The notes below the pieces were generated by a model, which saw only the letters and a program-made list of their open reading frames with translations, searched no databases and was not told the DNA's origin. A stretch of 64,000 nucleotides of DNA from Zymoseptoria tritici IPO323 (taxonomy: Eukaryota; Ascomycota; Dothideomycetes; Mycosphaerellales; Mycosphaerellaceae). Shown here in pieces: positions 1 through 10,989 of this stretch. Location: the NCBI RefSeq assembly GCF_000219625.1, contig NC_018216.1:3441382-3505381 (forward strand). The letters run 5' to 3'. Each line of letters begins with the position of its first letter. Position 1 is the first letter of the stretch. The position numbers and the translations under genes were made by a program.

Positions 1-347
1 TGTATCACTTAGGCATAGAATGCATAATGTGCAATGAACTCCTCTTCAGCTGTAGGCGACCTCGAACGCCGACATCTGTTATCAATAAGACACGCCTGGG
101 TTGACCATCGATGGAGTCCGTCGCGCTAAAGGACTTCCAACTTCGGAAGCATGAGAAGAATCGCCAAACGGCAATACGACGGCCTCTCGACAGCCGAGGC
201 GGGCGAAGCAGTGTGAATCACTCGCTTGAAGCGAAGTTGTGGTGGCTGTGCTGTGCGTCGGGCATTGGACAAAAGCGGCCGTCGATCTCCATCCTCACGA
301 TCTCCGACATATCCGAATTCACATAGCATCTGGAAGTCCACCTCGCA
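1..347. other. Intergenic sequence upstream of the PARG gene
   Basis: No convincing coding region. Short overlapping reading frames are present on both strands but none resembles a protein. CA and TG dinucleotides are at ordinary frequency, so this stretch has not been hit by RIP. It probably holds the promoter and 5' leader of the plus-strand gene that begins at 348. Confidence 0.5.
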
Positions 348-1763
348 ATGTCAACAGAATATACTCTACCATGCTCCCCGAAATACCTCTGTGAAGATCG
401 CTTCTCGATCCTCGACTCCGACGAACTGCAAGTCCCCTTCTGGCCCGTCTTTGCAGAGCTGTTGAAACAGCCCACCACCACGCCAACCCAAGTCATCGAC
501 CTTCTCGAAACAATCGCCGTCACACTTCGCCAGAAATCAAGTACGGACTATGGCTTCCTTCGAGACTTCATGCGTACTAAGCTCGCACCCGACTTCTTCT
601 CCCGAACATGGCCTTCTGTCGTTGATCTATCTCTCCAGCTACCAGTTCTATTCCCAATATGCACCCTTCCAATCCTCTCAGCCGGTCAAGCCTCCCTCCA
701 GTTGACAAGAAGACAAGCTGCTTGTCTAGTCACTCATCAGTTCCTGTGCACCCTCGCCGCGCCGACCTGGCAGGATGGCTATCAAGACTTCCATATCTGG
801 TACTCGGCCGAACAACCACACGCCAGAGCAGTGGACGCCTACCTCACCGCCTTGTTCAAATACTTTGATCGTCTGGGAGGGCCGGCCGAGACCACGCCTT
901 TGTCATGCAGTGCTGAGGTCTGGCCAATTACGTATACCCTGACTGACAACGACGAACCTGCCAACCACGCTGCTGAGTATCTCATTCCATTCGAAACCCA
1001 GCATCTTGACGCCGCGAGTACTGCGCCATTCCTTCTTGGTCTGCCGGACGGTGCATCTGTCATCTCAGCAAATAAGTTCATTGGATTTGGCCGCACGGGC
1101 ACGCAGGATGAAGTCCATGTCGGCTGCTCGCCGGAGGCTTGCCCGGCCGTCTTGGTCACACCTCCGCTTGGGGACGGCGATGTGATGGTTGTGGTGGGAG
1201 CTGAGGCTATGATCACCATCGAAGGGTACGGACGCACTGCCCAATGCGGTGAAGTTCTGCCCCCACCTCTGTCTGAGAATGCACACGATCATCGCGAATT
1301 GTGGTCAAAGCGGACGATGCTATTCATGGATGCGCTGGAGCTTGATCTGGAAGGGAGGGACGAGGGACTACCAGACCTACAGCCCGGCAAAGTTGAACGA
1401 GAGTTGCGAAAGGCATACACTGCATTCCGATCAAGTCAAAACACCTCATCCGGACAGCGTTTCAACGTCGTCAACACCGGCTTCTGGGGTTGTCGGACGT
1501 TCGGCGGGAATCCGAGCGTCAAGACGATGATTCAGTGGTGCGCTGCTTCGAAGGCTGGATGCGGGAGCATGGAGTTCATCTGCTCGGGTGAAGAGCAGGA
1601 GGCTTTTGGAAAGAGGATGATGCTGTTCGTGGATGCTGTGAGGATGTTGAGGGTCAAGACCACTGTACTCGAAAGCGTACTGCTTGAGCTCTTGACCCAA
1701 GATGTCTCGCCTGGAGAGGATGCTTTGGATGTTGTTCTTGTCCGGCTGAAGGCAAAGTCTTGA
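348..1763 (+). CDS. Poly(ADP-ribose) glycohydrolase (PARG) family protein
   Basis: Intronless frame of 471 residues. PARG enzymes cut poly(ADP-ribose) chains from proteins, releasing ADP-ribose; most act in nucleus and cytoplasm. The C-terminal half carries the PARG macrodomain landmarks: a GFG loop (246-248) followed by QDE (253-255), matching the family GGG-x-QEE catalytic signature; a YGRT tyrosine loop (294-297); a conserved RELRKAYTAF helix (351-360); and TGFWGCRTFGG (377-387), matching the human TG-N-WGC-x-FGG stretch. The final Glu of QDE aligns with the catalytic Glu, so activity is plausible, but the middle Glu is Asp and the loop between GFG and QDE is about three residues shorter than in human PARG. 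No signal peptide is seen. The start is the first ATG of the frame, just after a stretch with in-frame stops. Identification is by recalled family motifs. Confidence 0.88.
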   Translation: MSTEYTLPCSPKYLCEDRFSILDSDELQVPFWPVFAELLKQPTTTPTQVIDLLETIAVTLRQKSSTDYGFLRDFMRTKLAPDFFSRTWPSVVDLSLQLPVLFPICTLPILSAGQASLQLTRRQAACLVTHQFLCTLAAPTWQDGYQDFHIWYSAEQPHARAVDAYLTALFKYFDRLGGPAETTPLSCSAEVWPITYTLTDNDEPANHAAEYLIPFETQHLDAASTAPFLLGLPDGASVISANKFIGFGRTGTQDEVHVGCSPEACPAVLVTPPLGDGDVMVVVGAEAMITIEGYGRTAQCGEVLPPPLSENAHDHRELWSKRTMLFMDALELDLEGRDEGLPDLQPGKVERELRKAYTAFRSSQNTSSGQRFNVVNTGFWGCRTFGGNPSVKTMIQWCAASKAGCGSMEFICSGEEQEAFGKRMMLFVDAVRMLRVKTTVLESVLLELLTQDVSPGEDALDVVLVRLKAKS

Positions 1764-2276
1764 CCTCCGTTTCGGCCACATGGCTCTGACTTGAGGGGAC
1801 CACGAGCGACGTAATGGCATGGCGGGTCATGACGATGAAGGTATGACGGCGCAGAGAGCATTGAGAAAGCTATGTCGAAATGCATTGAGCTCGAAGTTGA
1901 AGACCGAATCATCTTCTCCTGACCAAGAAGGAAGGCGCCAAGCAGCTCACACGACACGAGTGATTTCCCATATCTCCTCAAAAGCAACCGCAAAGGCCAA
2001 AATAGAGATCCACAGCGAAGGTGACGCGACGTGAAGTGTGCACATTTCCACGTTATTCAGCCTGACTGAGGAAGCGACCCGTTCAACGAGACAGGAGTAA
2101 GTTCGGCCGTGAAAAGTCATTCTCGCAATCTAGCTATCATTATGAAGAAAAACATGTACCTCCTCGTCTTCTGCTCTTGATCACTGCCCATTGTGAAGCT
2201 GGAGTCAAGAAATCCTTGTGGGACAAGGTCTTACATCTTTCTGATCCTCCTAATCACTAATGCATCATCGATCACC
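1764..2276. other. Convergent intergenic region
   Basis: Non-coding sequence between the 3' end of the PARG gene and the 3' end of the disrupted minus-strand gene. Small reading frames here have no recognisable features. Base composition is normal and there is no RIP signature. Confidence 0.5.
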
Positions 2277-4469
2277 TCAAAACTTCCGGAAGAAATCCTC
2301 CTTCACAAGCGCCTCGTCCGCCTGGCGTTGCTTGCGCGAATCGTTCTGCTCCTTCTGGGCTGCGAGCACATCCTTCTTGAGCTGGGCGACCTGCTCCAGA
2401 AGTTGATCTGCCTGAGCTTGCTTTGCCTTGATCTCGCCCAACATCTGTTGTAGTCGACTCCCCTTCTCAGCTCCTGTAGCCGTCTTTGCGTCGAGCCTGC
2501 TCCTAGCTTGTTGCTTTCGGTCCATCCATCCCGAAAAGATCTTCAAGTCCTTCTTGCTGTCGGGGCGCATCCATCCCATGACATCGTTCGGTGTGAAGCG
2601 GATCACTGAACCGCCTTTGGCCCAAATCTGATTGAACAGCTTCGCTGCGTCGATGGCAAGAGTGGGAGCCAATATGTGCGTATTCTCAGCCCGGATAGCA
2701 ACCAGGATGGCGTGGGCTTTGGCGTAGACTTCCTCCAGCGGCGAATACCGAACGAAGGACTTGAATTCGGCCTCATCGCGACTGTCCCACGTCTCCCACC
2801 ACTCAATGAGATCCTGCACGGTCTCAAATACCGAAGGCGTGGCTTGCTCAACATCTTGCATCTCCTCATCGTCTGCCTTGACCGATGAAGATTCCACTTG
2901 CTGAGCACCTGCTTTCTTGTCGATGTCTGTAGTCTGCTCAACGCCCTCCATGCTGTCATCGCCTCCATTCTCTTCGCTTCTGATTGGGGTATTGTCCCAG
3001 GTTGACATGGTACCAGAGAGACGGTCTGAGGAAGTGCGCCAATACAGCAATTCTCCGCGATGGAATGGTTTGGAATCCAAGTTGCCTGAAAAAGTCGGCC
3101 AGACCATGTCGAAGAATTCTGCGACGTCGCCGGCAAAGTGGTCTGCGCTGAAGTTTCCAGGGATGTCTTGTGAGGACTGGGCAACGACCTCGAATGCGTT
3201 GAGAAATTGCACCATCTTCGCTGCGACCTCGTCGGTCTGGCTTGAAGCCATGAAGCTTTCCTTGTTGGTGCCTCGGAACCAATCATACAGCTCTGGCAGA
3301 GTCGGCTGGGTATCATCAACAGTCTGCAAATCTTGTCCGGCGTTGCCAGCCGTGATGATCATCTCCGCTTGCCAGTCAGATTCCACAGCTGTGACGGTGC
3401 CATTGTCCTCCCAATTGGCGACGACAAGACCCTCGTGTTCATGAAGAATGAACACATGATCATCTGTTGGCACGGCGTGCAGAGTGGCTCCTCCATCCGC
3501 GGACTTGACCGAGATGATCCAGTTCGCGGCGATGCTATCGGGATCGACCATATTTGGAACCATGAGGTTGTAAAAGTGCGCTGTCATGGTTTCGTCTCGC
3601 TCCAGGGAGAGAGTGTTGATGTCGTAGACCAGGACGTTGAATGCTTTGGTTTGATCTTCGTCCGAGGCTTGCTTCTCCGATGCAGTTGGCGATGTTTCCT
3701 TCCCCTCTGCTGACTTCGGCTTCTCTCCCAAATCTTCTTTCTCCTCGTCATCGACTTCAAGGAAACCCTCCTGTTTCGTGAAGTCATCGTACTCATCAAG
3801 AACCTCAGTGGCGACGCGTTCCGAGGCAGTCATCAACAGTTCCCTGGCATCTGCGGCTGCAACCAGATTCAGTCCTCCAATATTCCATCTCCGAGGCAAT
3901 ATGACAGGGCGATAGTCCCCTTTGGCTGGTCGTACCGGGTCGCAATACAACGGATCCACGGAGATTTTGCTAATGGCCGTAAGTAAGGGTGCGAGATCAT
4001 TGTAAGGGTGGTTGGATCGTGATCGGTTCACAAGCAAGGACTCTCGTACAACGGTGCAACGACGAAAGTCGTACTCCTTTTCAATGTCGACTGGATGGAG
4101 GGATGTGCAGCCTGTCCGCAGGGCATCTCCGGCCTTGATAATCTCGTCAGTAGGATTGCCGTGTTGATCGAGCCGATGAGTTGCCCTCCCTAGAGAGTAA
4201 ACCTCAGCGTGACCGGCAATAACCGACAATCTGAACTTCAATGTCGGGCATTTCCCCTCGTTGCTGATGTGTTGTCGCAAAGTCTCATACATAATTGTTT
4301 CGGGAGACTCCTCCGTTTCATTTTCTTCGTCGCAGTCTTCATCCCATGTCCACCACCGCGCAACAGCTTCGTAGAACTCGAATGCAAAGTCGGCATCCTC
4401 CGGCTTCTCTTGTTCAAAAACACCAAAAACCTCGCTCAGGTTTACTTGAACCCTTGAAGCCTCAGGCAC
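2277..4469 (-). pseudogene. 3' half of a host gene split by retroelement A1
   Basis: Open frame of 730 codons, but its first 20 codons and its ATG lie inside the left LTR of element A1 (LTR begins at 4411). The host part is residues 21-730, 2277-4410. After removing A1 and one copy of the CTCT target duplication it continues in frame from the frame ending at 13899: the Glu codon formed by the duplication is shared by both halves. The host part is acidic in places (EEKED and DDEEMQDVEQ runs), contains Trp-rich WWTWDED and WWETWDSRDE stretches near both ends, and ends in a charged coiled-coil-like tail (about 670-725). No known family is recognised. Expression would need the LTR to supply promoter and start codon. 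Confidence 0.82.
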
Positions 4470-4584
4470 CGTTTCACTTAAAGGCTCGTTATTATCACAT
4501 AACTCGCTCGTTTCAGTTAGTCTATATAGCTTAAGGGCCTTCGCCCTTATAAATTAGTATTATCCTTTTTCCGCTTTTTGATTA
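4411..4584 (+). repeat. 5' LTR of element A1
   Basis: 174 bp, begins TGTTCAAAAACACC and ends TTTTTGATTA (originally TGATCA, as in the other copies). The outer part keeps TCA and TGA sites intact, while the inner end is mutated. It also contributes the ATG and first 20 codons of the frame at 2277-4469 on the minus strand. Confidence 0.92.
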
Positions 4585-5101
4585 TCTAGTAGCTAAGAGC
4601 ACTTAAGGCGGCTCCTTAGCTGTCTTACCGGCTAGCTCTACTACTTAAGGGTCAGAGCTGGCCGGATGCTCGATTTATTGCCTATTTAATTAAACTAGCT
4701 TAAAACGACTCTAGTTTAAGACCTCCTTAGACCTATAGACTATACCGGACTTTCTACTTAGACTATACACCTAACTAGAAGCACCGGGTTTTCTATAGCT
4801 AGGGGTCCTATATATAGCGATTTACTCGGCGGTGCTATATGTGCTGGATTGCTAACTTCTACTTAAACGTTAACGCAAAACTCGTTTTGCCTTAAGTTTA
4901 AGACTTAAAGCATAGAATTACCGCACTTAAAACTAGTTACCTAAACACTTAAAGCGCGCTATGTTTGAACACGACAATAGCTAAAGCTGCCTGGCCGCTT
5001 AAGGAACTACAAGGAGGAAGTTATAACCCTTTAAGTTACTAGAAGCAATAACAACAGCAACTTAATTTAGTTCGATTAATAACCTATCCTACTAAGACAA
5101 G

Positions 5102-6580
5102 ATGTCCGTTACTAGCTAAGCCGAAGGAACTATAGAGCTTCCTTCCTCCTACGACTTAAACCTAACAGTCGCTAAAGGAGAAAGGCTTAAGGAAGATAGG
5201 GAAGGCTATCTAAGCCTAATTAGCGAACTTAATCGCATTAAGGAACGAGGTAGCGATACAGGGGCGGCACTATCTACTACTGCTTGTCTCTTCCCTAAAG
5301 GAGATCCTTAGACGGATCCCCTAGCTCTACTTAGAGCTAATATTACCTTCCGAACTCCTACTTAACTAAGCCGACCTGCTGCTGCGAATGTAGGCTTAGG
5401 CCCTACTCGTTTTAGCGAGCATGTGGCCGCCTTGAGGGAAATGGAGGAACATATTAATCGACTTAAAGCAGACGCTGTCCGACTTTAGGCCGAGAACGCC
5501 CGCTTGTCCTAGGAGCCTGTTCGAGCAGGATCTGCTAACAGGCCTATCCGGGGACTAAGCGAGCTAGGAGCCGTACAGTTTAAGCCATCCCTATATTAAG
5601 GAGATAACCCTAGACACGGCTTAAGTAACGATAAGGGACTAAGTCGTCCCTATCGCTATACGTCTAGAACACTAGGCAGGGATACAACTCCCCTTAATTC
5701 CTTAGATACTTCTATTAAGGCTTCCGTCCGGGCACTAGAACTATACTAGGGAGACACTCGAAACAACGCTGCTAATATCTAGGTTAGGTCTATAGAGCGT
5801 TACTTAAGGTCTTAGATTACCCTAAGATAGAGGGGTATCCGCCTATCCGAAGCTAACCTTATCGAATTAGTAGGTAGCTAGATGTAGCGTAACGCCCTTG
5901 CTTAGTAGGAGGAACAGGAAGAGACTTGTAGGCTTAAAATTATTAAGGGAACCTATACCCTTAACTTAATGCTCGGCAACCTCGTCTCCTATTTCTAAGA
6001 TTATTATTACTAAGAGAAGCTCTAGAGATAATACCGAGCTCTTAAGCAAATAGGAGGTGTTATTACCTTCTACTACAAAATCCTCTTCGTAGCTCGCATA
6101 CTTAAGCTAAGGCCTAATAACTTCTCTAATACTACTGTCTTCTTTAATAGGCTTAAGCTGTTAATTCGAGCTAAGCTTATTCGACATAAGCTTACCCCTT
6201 AAAAGGCTAGACTACAGGAGATTATAGACCAGGCTTAAGCTATCGACGTAGCTAACTAGGAGGTCGTAGATTCTTAAAGGGGCCTAAGAATAGATGCCCC
6301 TGCCTTTAAGGAAAACCGCAATGCTCTTACTAGGAAGGCTTTTAAACTAAGAAAGGTAAACAAGACTACCGTAAAGTACGTTGCCGCTGCCCTTAAACAC
6401 ATAGCTAACGACAACAGCTCTAAGCTACCGGCTTAGGAGTATTCCTTAAAGTGCTATAACTACGGAGTCGCCGGACATACCTAGTATCGCTGTTAGAAGA
6501 AGCTTAAGCTAGACTTGCAGAAGAAGCAGGACGACTATAACAGACGCAAGGGGGGCTTAAGCAAGCCGACAAAAAAATAG
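5102..6580 (+). pseudogene. gag remnant of element A1
   Basis: Reading frame from an ATG at 5102 interrupted by many TAG and TAA codons. It has a Gag-like acidic and coiled-coil N-terminal part and, near 6445-6500, a CCHC-type zinc knuckle read as C-Y-N-Y-GVAGHT-x-YRC. The second cysteine of the knuckle is tyrosine, as it also is in copy A2, so nucleic-acid binding would be impaired. Followed directly by the protease and pol region in the same element. Confidence 0.75.
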
Positions 6581-9500
6581 ACAGCGACTTAGATGCTAAG
6601 GATTCTAAGTCGTCTGTTGCGTCGCCCTTATTGCTTAGGATCTCTCCTAATGCTTAACTTAACTACCTTAACGCTATAGGACTAAACCTTTTAGTTACCT
6701 CTGGACGCTTAGGTTTAAGTAAGCATTCTGTTAAGGCTAAGTTCCTGTTCGATACTAGGGCTACGCGTGTATACGTCTTACGAACGATCGCGGACTAGTT
6801 TCCGGAGGCTTAAGTAGCTATAGATTCCTAGACCGTAGTTCTGCCTAACGGTACAGCAATAGAGACAACCCTTAGAGTTAAGCTGCCTTACTAGCTACGT
6901 AACTTTAAGGGGGAAATCACTGCCCGAGTGCTTAATCTCGCTAATTACGAGGTAATCCTTAGCCTTAAATAGTTCAGGCAGTACTACCCGACTATTAATT
7001 TCTTTACGAACAAGGTGTACTTATACGACAACGGTGTCAAGTATGCTATACTATGCTCTAGATACGCTCCTAACTTAAGGAGCGTTCCGGTAGATAAGGA
7101 CCTCTATTCCCTTAAGGAACTAGAGGGTTTACTTAACGTTAATCCTAACATGCCCTTATATCTCTTAAACATAGATAAATACTAGGAGAGGCAACAGGAG
7201 AGGGAACGCGATCCTAAGGACGACCCTATGTCCCTTAAGGAAGATAACGTTCCTCCTCCCTTAAGTAAGGAACCCAGCTTAAGCCGCATTATCCTAAACA
7301 ACAGGGATCTGTTTAGATCTTCCTTGCCTAACAAGCTACCGAAGGACCGGTTTATTATGCATTTAATCGACACTAGGGACTACAAGCCGATTAATTAACA
7401 GCCTTACTAGCTATCTTATGCCTAATCGCTTGAACAGGAGTCTTAAATTAAGGAACTCTAAAAGCGTAGGTTAATTAACAAATCCTAATCGGCTTAGGGA
7501 AGCCCTGTGTTACTTGTACCTAAGCTAGGGGGGAAATGGCGAATGTGCGTTAATTTTAGGGCTCTAAACAACGCTACTGTTAAGGATCGATTCCCCCTAC
7601 CTCGGATTTCCGACTACTTAGATGCATTTTATAGTTTAAGCTACTTTACTAAGATTAACTTAACCTCCGGGTTCTAGCAATTAAAGGTAAAGGAAGAGGA
7701 CTAGCACAAGACAGCGTTTAACACTCGCTAGGGCAAATACTACTTTAAGGTAATGCCCTTCGGCCTGTGCAATATACCGGCAAGCTTCTAGAGCTTAATA
7801 AACGAAGCTCTAAGAAAGCACCTTTATAAGACATGTGTAGTTTACTTAGACGACATCGTGATTTTCTCTAAGACCCTGGAGGAACACGAAGTCCACTTAA
7901 AGGAAGTCCTAGATGTCCTGCGGTCTTAGGAGCTATATTGCTCCCCTAAGAAATGTTATATTAGGGTTAAGGAATTCGACTTCTGTAGACATCGAGTAAG
8001 CTATAATTAAGTTAGGCCTATAGAAGACAAGATCTCTATTGTCAGAGATTAGCTACAACCGACTAACGCTTAAGAAGTGCGGCAGTTTATTAGGCTAGCT
8101 TCCTTCTACCGCAAGTACGTTAGAGACTTTGCTAGGCACGCTGCTCCGCTGTTAGACCTCCTTAAGGAAGATAACTTGCTGCTACGTACTAAGAAGAAGC
8201 GCCCTATTAAGTAGACTGCCTAGTGCACTATCGCTTTTGCAAAGCTTAAGGAAGCCCTGTGCAGCGAGCTAGTGCTAATTATGCCAGATACTAAGAAGCC
8301 CTTTATTATTAAAACGGATGCAAGTAAGTGGGCGCTTAGTGCAGTCCTACATTAAGCTAACTCTAATAGTAAATTGCATCCGGTTACTTTCGAGGGCCGC
8401 AAGCTGCAAAGGGCAGAACTAAACTATCTAGTGCACGAGAAGGAGCTCCTTACTATTAAGGAAGCCCTTTAAAAATGGAGCCACTACATCGACAATAGGA
8501 CCAAGACTTAAGTAATTACGGATTACTACAGCCTGCAGTACCTAAAAACCTCGAAGACTCTAACTAAGCGACTTGTACGCTAGATTAAGGAGTTTCAAGC
8601 TTACAACATTAACATCCGCTACCGCAAGGGGAGTAAGGCCATAGTCCCTAATGCCCTCTCCCGCCGGCCGGACTTAATGGAAGGTACCCTAGCTAACATG
8701 GCCGGGGAGGGTTCTATATAGCCTAGGGATTAATTACTTAAACCCGCGGACTTTTTGACTGCTTTGCCTTACTCCTTTAAGGAGAACGCTATAAGGGGGA
8801 CGATTATACGAGGATTCTCCGAGCGTAAGGTAGTTAATAGAGTAATCCATTTTAAAACTATAGGGGAGATGCCCGAGAACAAGAAGCTAAGCCGCTTAAT
8901 TAAAAAGAAGGTATTAGATCTTGTCCTTAAGGACGACCTCCTGTATTATCGCGAGGCTGATAGAAGCCTTGTACCCTACATAGATCCGGAATTCCGGTAG
9001 GACTTCCTTAAACGCTACTATAATAACTACAGGCACTTCGCACTGCCCGGCGTCTGTAGCATTCTTCGAGCGAGGGGCTAGTAGTAGTTACTTAAACAGG
9101 ATGTTCACGACTACGCTTCCACTTGCCCTTAGTATTAAGCTACGAAGAAGAAGTCCCGGAGTCCCCTATAGGAACCGCGATTCCACTAAGCTAATTCCAA
9201 GCTTAAGCTATTTGAGCGCTAGGTAATTAATGTTATCGGTCTAATACCTATTACACTTAATAGTAACAAGTACATTATCACAGCCGTAGATTATGCTACT
9301 AGTTAGCCGGTTGCAAGGGCCACCTCGAATTAAGAAACCGAGACGGTCGCTCGTTTTGTTTAAGAAGAGATCTATGCGAACTTTAGACCCCTAAGGGAAG
9401 TCCTTAGTAATAATAGATCGAACTTTATAAGCAAGGCGTTTAATATCCTTATAGATACTCTTTAAGCTAACTACAGGCTAACAACGCCCTACTACCCCCG

Positions 9501-10765
9501 TACGAACAGGAAGGTTAAAGCCTTAAACGGTATTCTCGGCCGGATCCTTTCTAAGATGTGCTACGGTAAAAGCGTACACGCTTAGGACTTATACCTTCCT
9601 AAGGCGCTATATTCAAGTCGAATCCGGGCCTAATCCGGTTGTAGATACAGCCCCTTCTTCCTCTTATTCGGCCAGCAACCCCGAATACTTAAGGATTATC
9701 CGTACCTACGTCCGATGCAGCTTAAGCCCGAGGATCCTAAATCTAGGCATTAGGTAATACAGAACGCTAGGACAATTGCCGTAGAAAAGCTGCTTACGAA
9801 AGCAGTAAGAGCCGGCGCTATTAGTAGACACACCTTTAAGGAGACTAATAGCAAGTTTATCGAGGGAGACTTTGTTCTTGTCTTAAATAAGACTAAGACG
9901 AAGCTCTAGCCGACCTTCGTAGGTCCCTTTAAGGTAATTAAGCGAAGCTAGCTTAGTACGTATACCTTAGAGTCCTACGACGGGTCTGTAGTTAAGCATT
10001 AGGTGCATAGTAATCGCCTTATCCGCGCTAACTGCACTAGTTTTAGGGACTAGCAGAAGCGCTATAGACAGGAGATTTTACTTAAGGCCGCTAGCTAGGA
10101 GTTTAAGGACTCCTTGCGTAATAATCTTACACTTAATCTACGCTTAAGTTTCTCTACTCTAGCGACTATTCCCAGACAGAAATAGGACAAGTTGTCTTTA
10201 CAGTAGCTTAAACAGTTAGGAGCCCTTCGATTCCTTTTAGGGGAGGGTAAACCTTTAGATTCCTTAAAGACTAACGATTAGCTAAAGTTTTAACACAAGC
10301 TTAAACTCGCTGCTAATAAGATCCGAAGGAAGTATAGGGACGTTTTACGCGCGAATCGAGATAATGCTAAGGAGGTAGAGAAACTTAAGGCTACTCTCGA
10401 AAAGAAACGTCTTAGGGAGCTAAAGAAGTTAGCACCCTTAAGTCAGCCGGTTATACATCCGGTAAATGCAGTAGCAACATTAAGGGAAGACGCTTAAGTT
10501 AACCCTGTTATAGCAACTGTTCCTGTCCCTACGGAGCCTATTATAGAAGAAACGGAAGAGGAACTACTTGTAATCCCTTCCGAGCTCTAGGAGACTCTAC
10601 TTAAACCCTAAGGGGAGTCGGGTAATAACGAGGACACTATTATAGTTGTGCCCCGTCGACGACTACCCTAGAACACAAGGGAAGCTCCTCGTAACCCTGC
10701 GGTGTAGCTACGAAGGAAGCTAACCTTTAAGTCTAAACGAAAGGTTAATGCGAGGGCCTAAGTTT
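6581..10765 (+). pseudogene. pol remnant of element A1 (protease, RT, RNase H, integrase)
   Basis: Reading through the RIP stops, landmarks appear in Ty3/Gypsy order. A protease-like FDTRAT stretch is near 6750 (canonical DTGA mutated). Reverse transcriptase has PVLLVPK near 7503, WRMCVNFRALN near 7540, MPFGLCN near 7755 and YLDD at 7843-7854. RNase H has KTDASKW near 8310. An intact-looking linker is at 8755-9000. The integrase zinc region spans about 9030-9140 and the core 9210-9600. Two integrase catalytic aspartates are now asparagine (VINVIG and LSNNRSNF), explained by TGA-to-TAA changes. A charged C-terminal tail ends with basic residues near 10760. No chromodomain was recognised. It is non-functional through multiple stops. 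Confidence 0.88.
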
Positions 10766-10989
10766 AATAGATCCCCCGGAGGGTTTTTATTTTATGTTTT
10801 TTATACTTAAGGCCAGTCCTCAAGTGCTATTATACATTTATTTCGCGCTGGCTTTCTAGCGTTATATCGCATTTTATCGCATGCACAGCCTAGCAGATAA
10901 GGGGGCTTAGAAAAAAGAAAAATAAGAAAAACAACGCTTTTGGTGCTCCTGCTTAAGCCTACGAATTTTCTACCGATCCTACTTAGACC

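Noticed and set aside
8755..9000. Stand-alone 81-codon gene in A1, repeated in A2
   Set aside because: It is the surviving stop-free linker between RNase H and integrase in pol, seen three times because of the A2 duplication.
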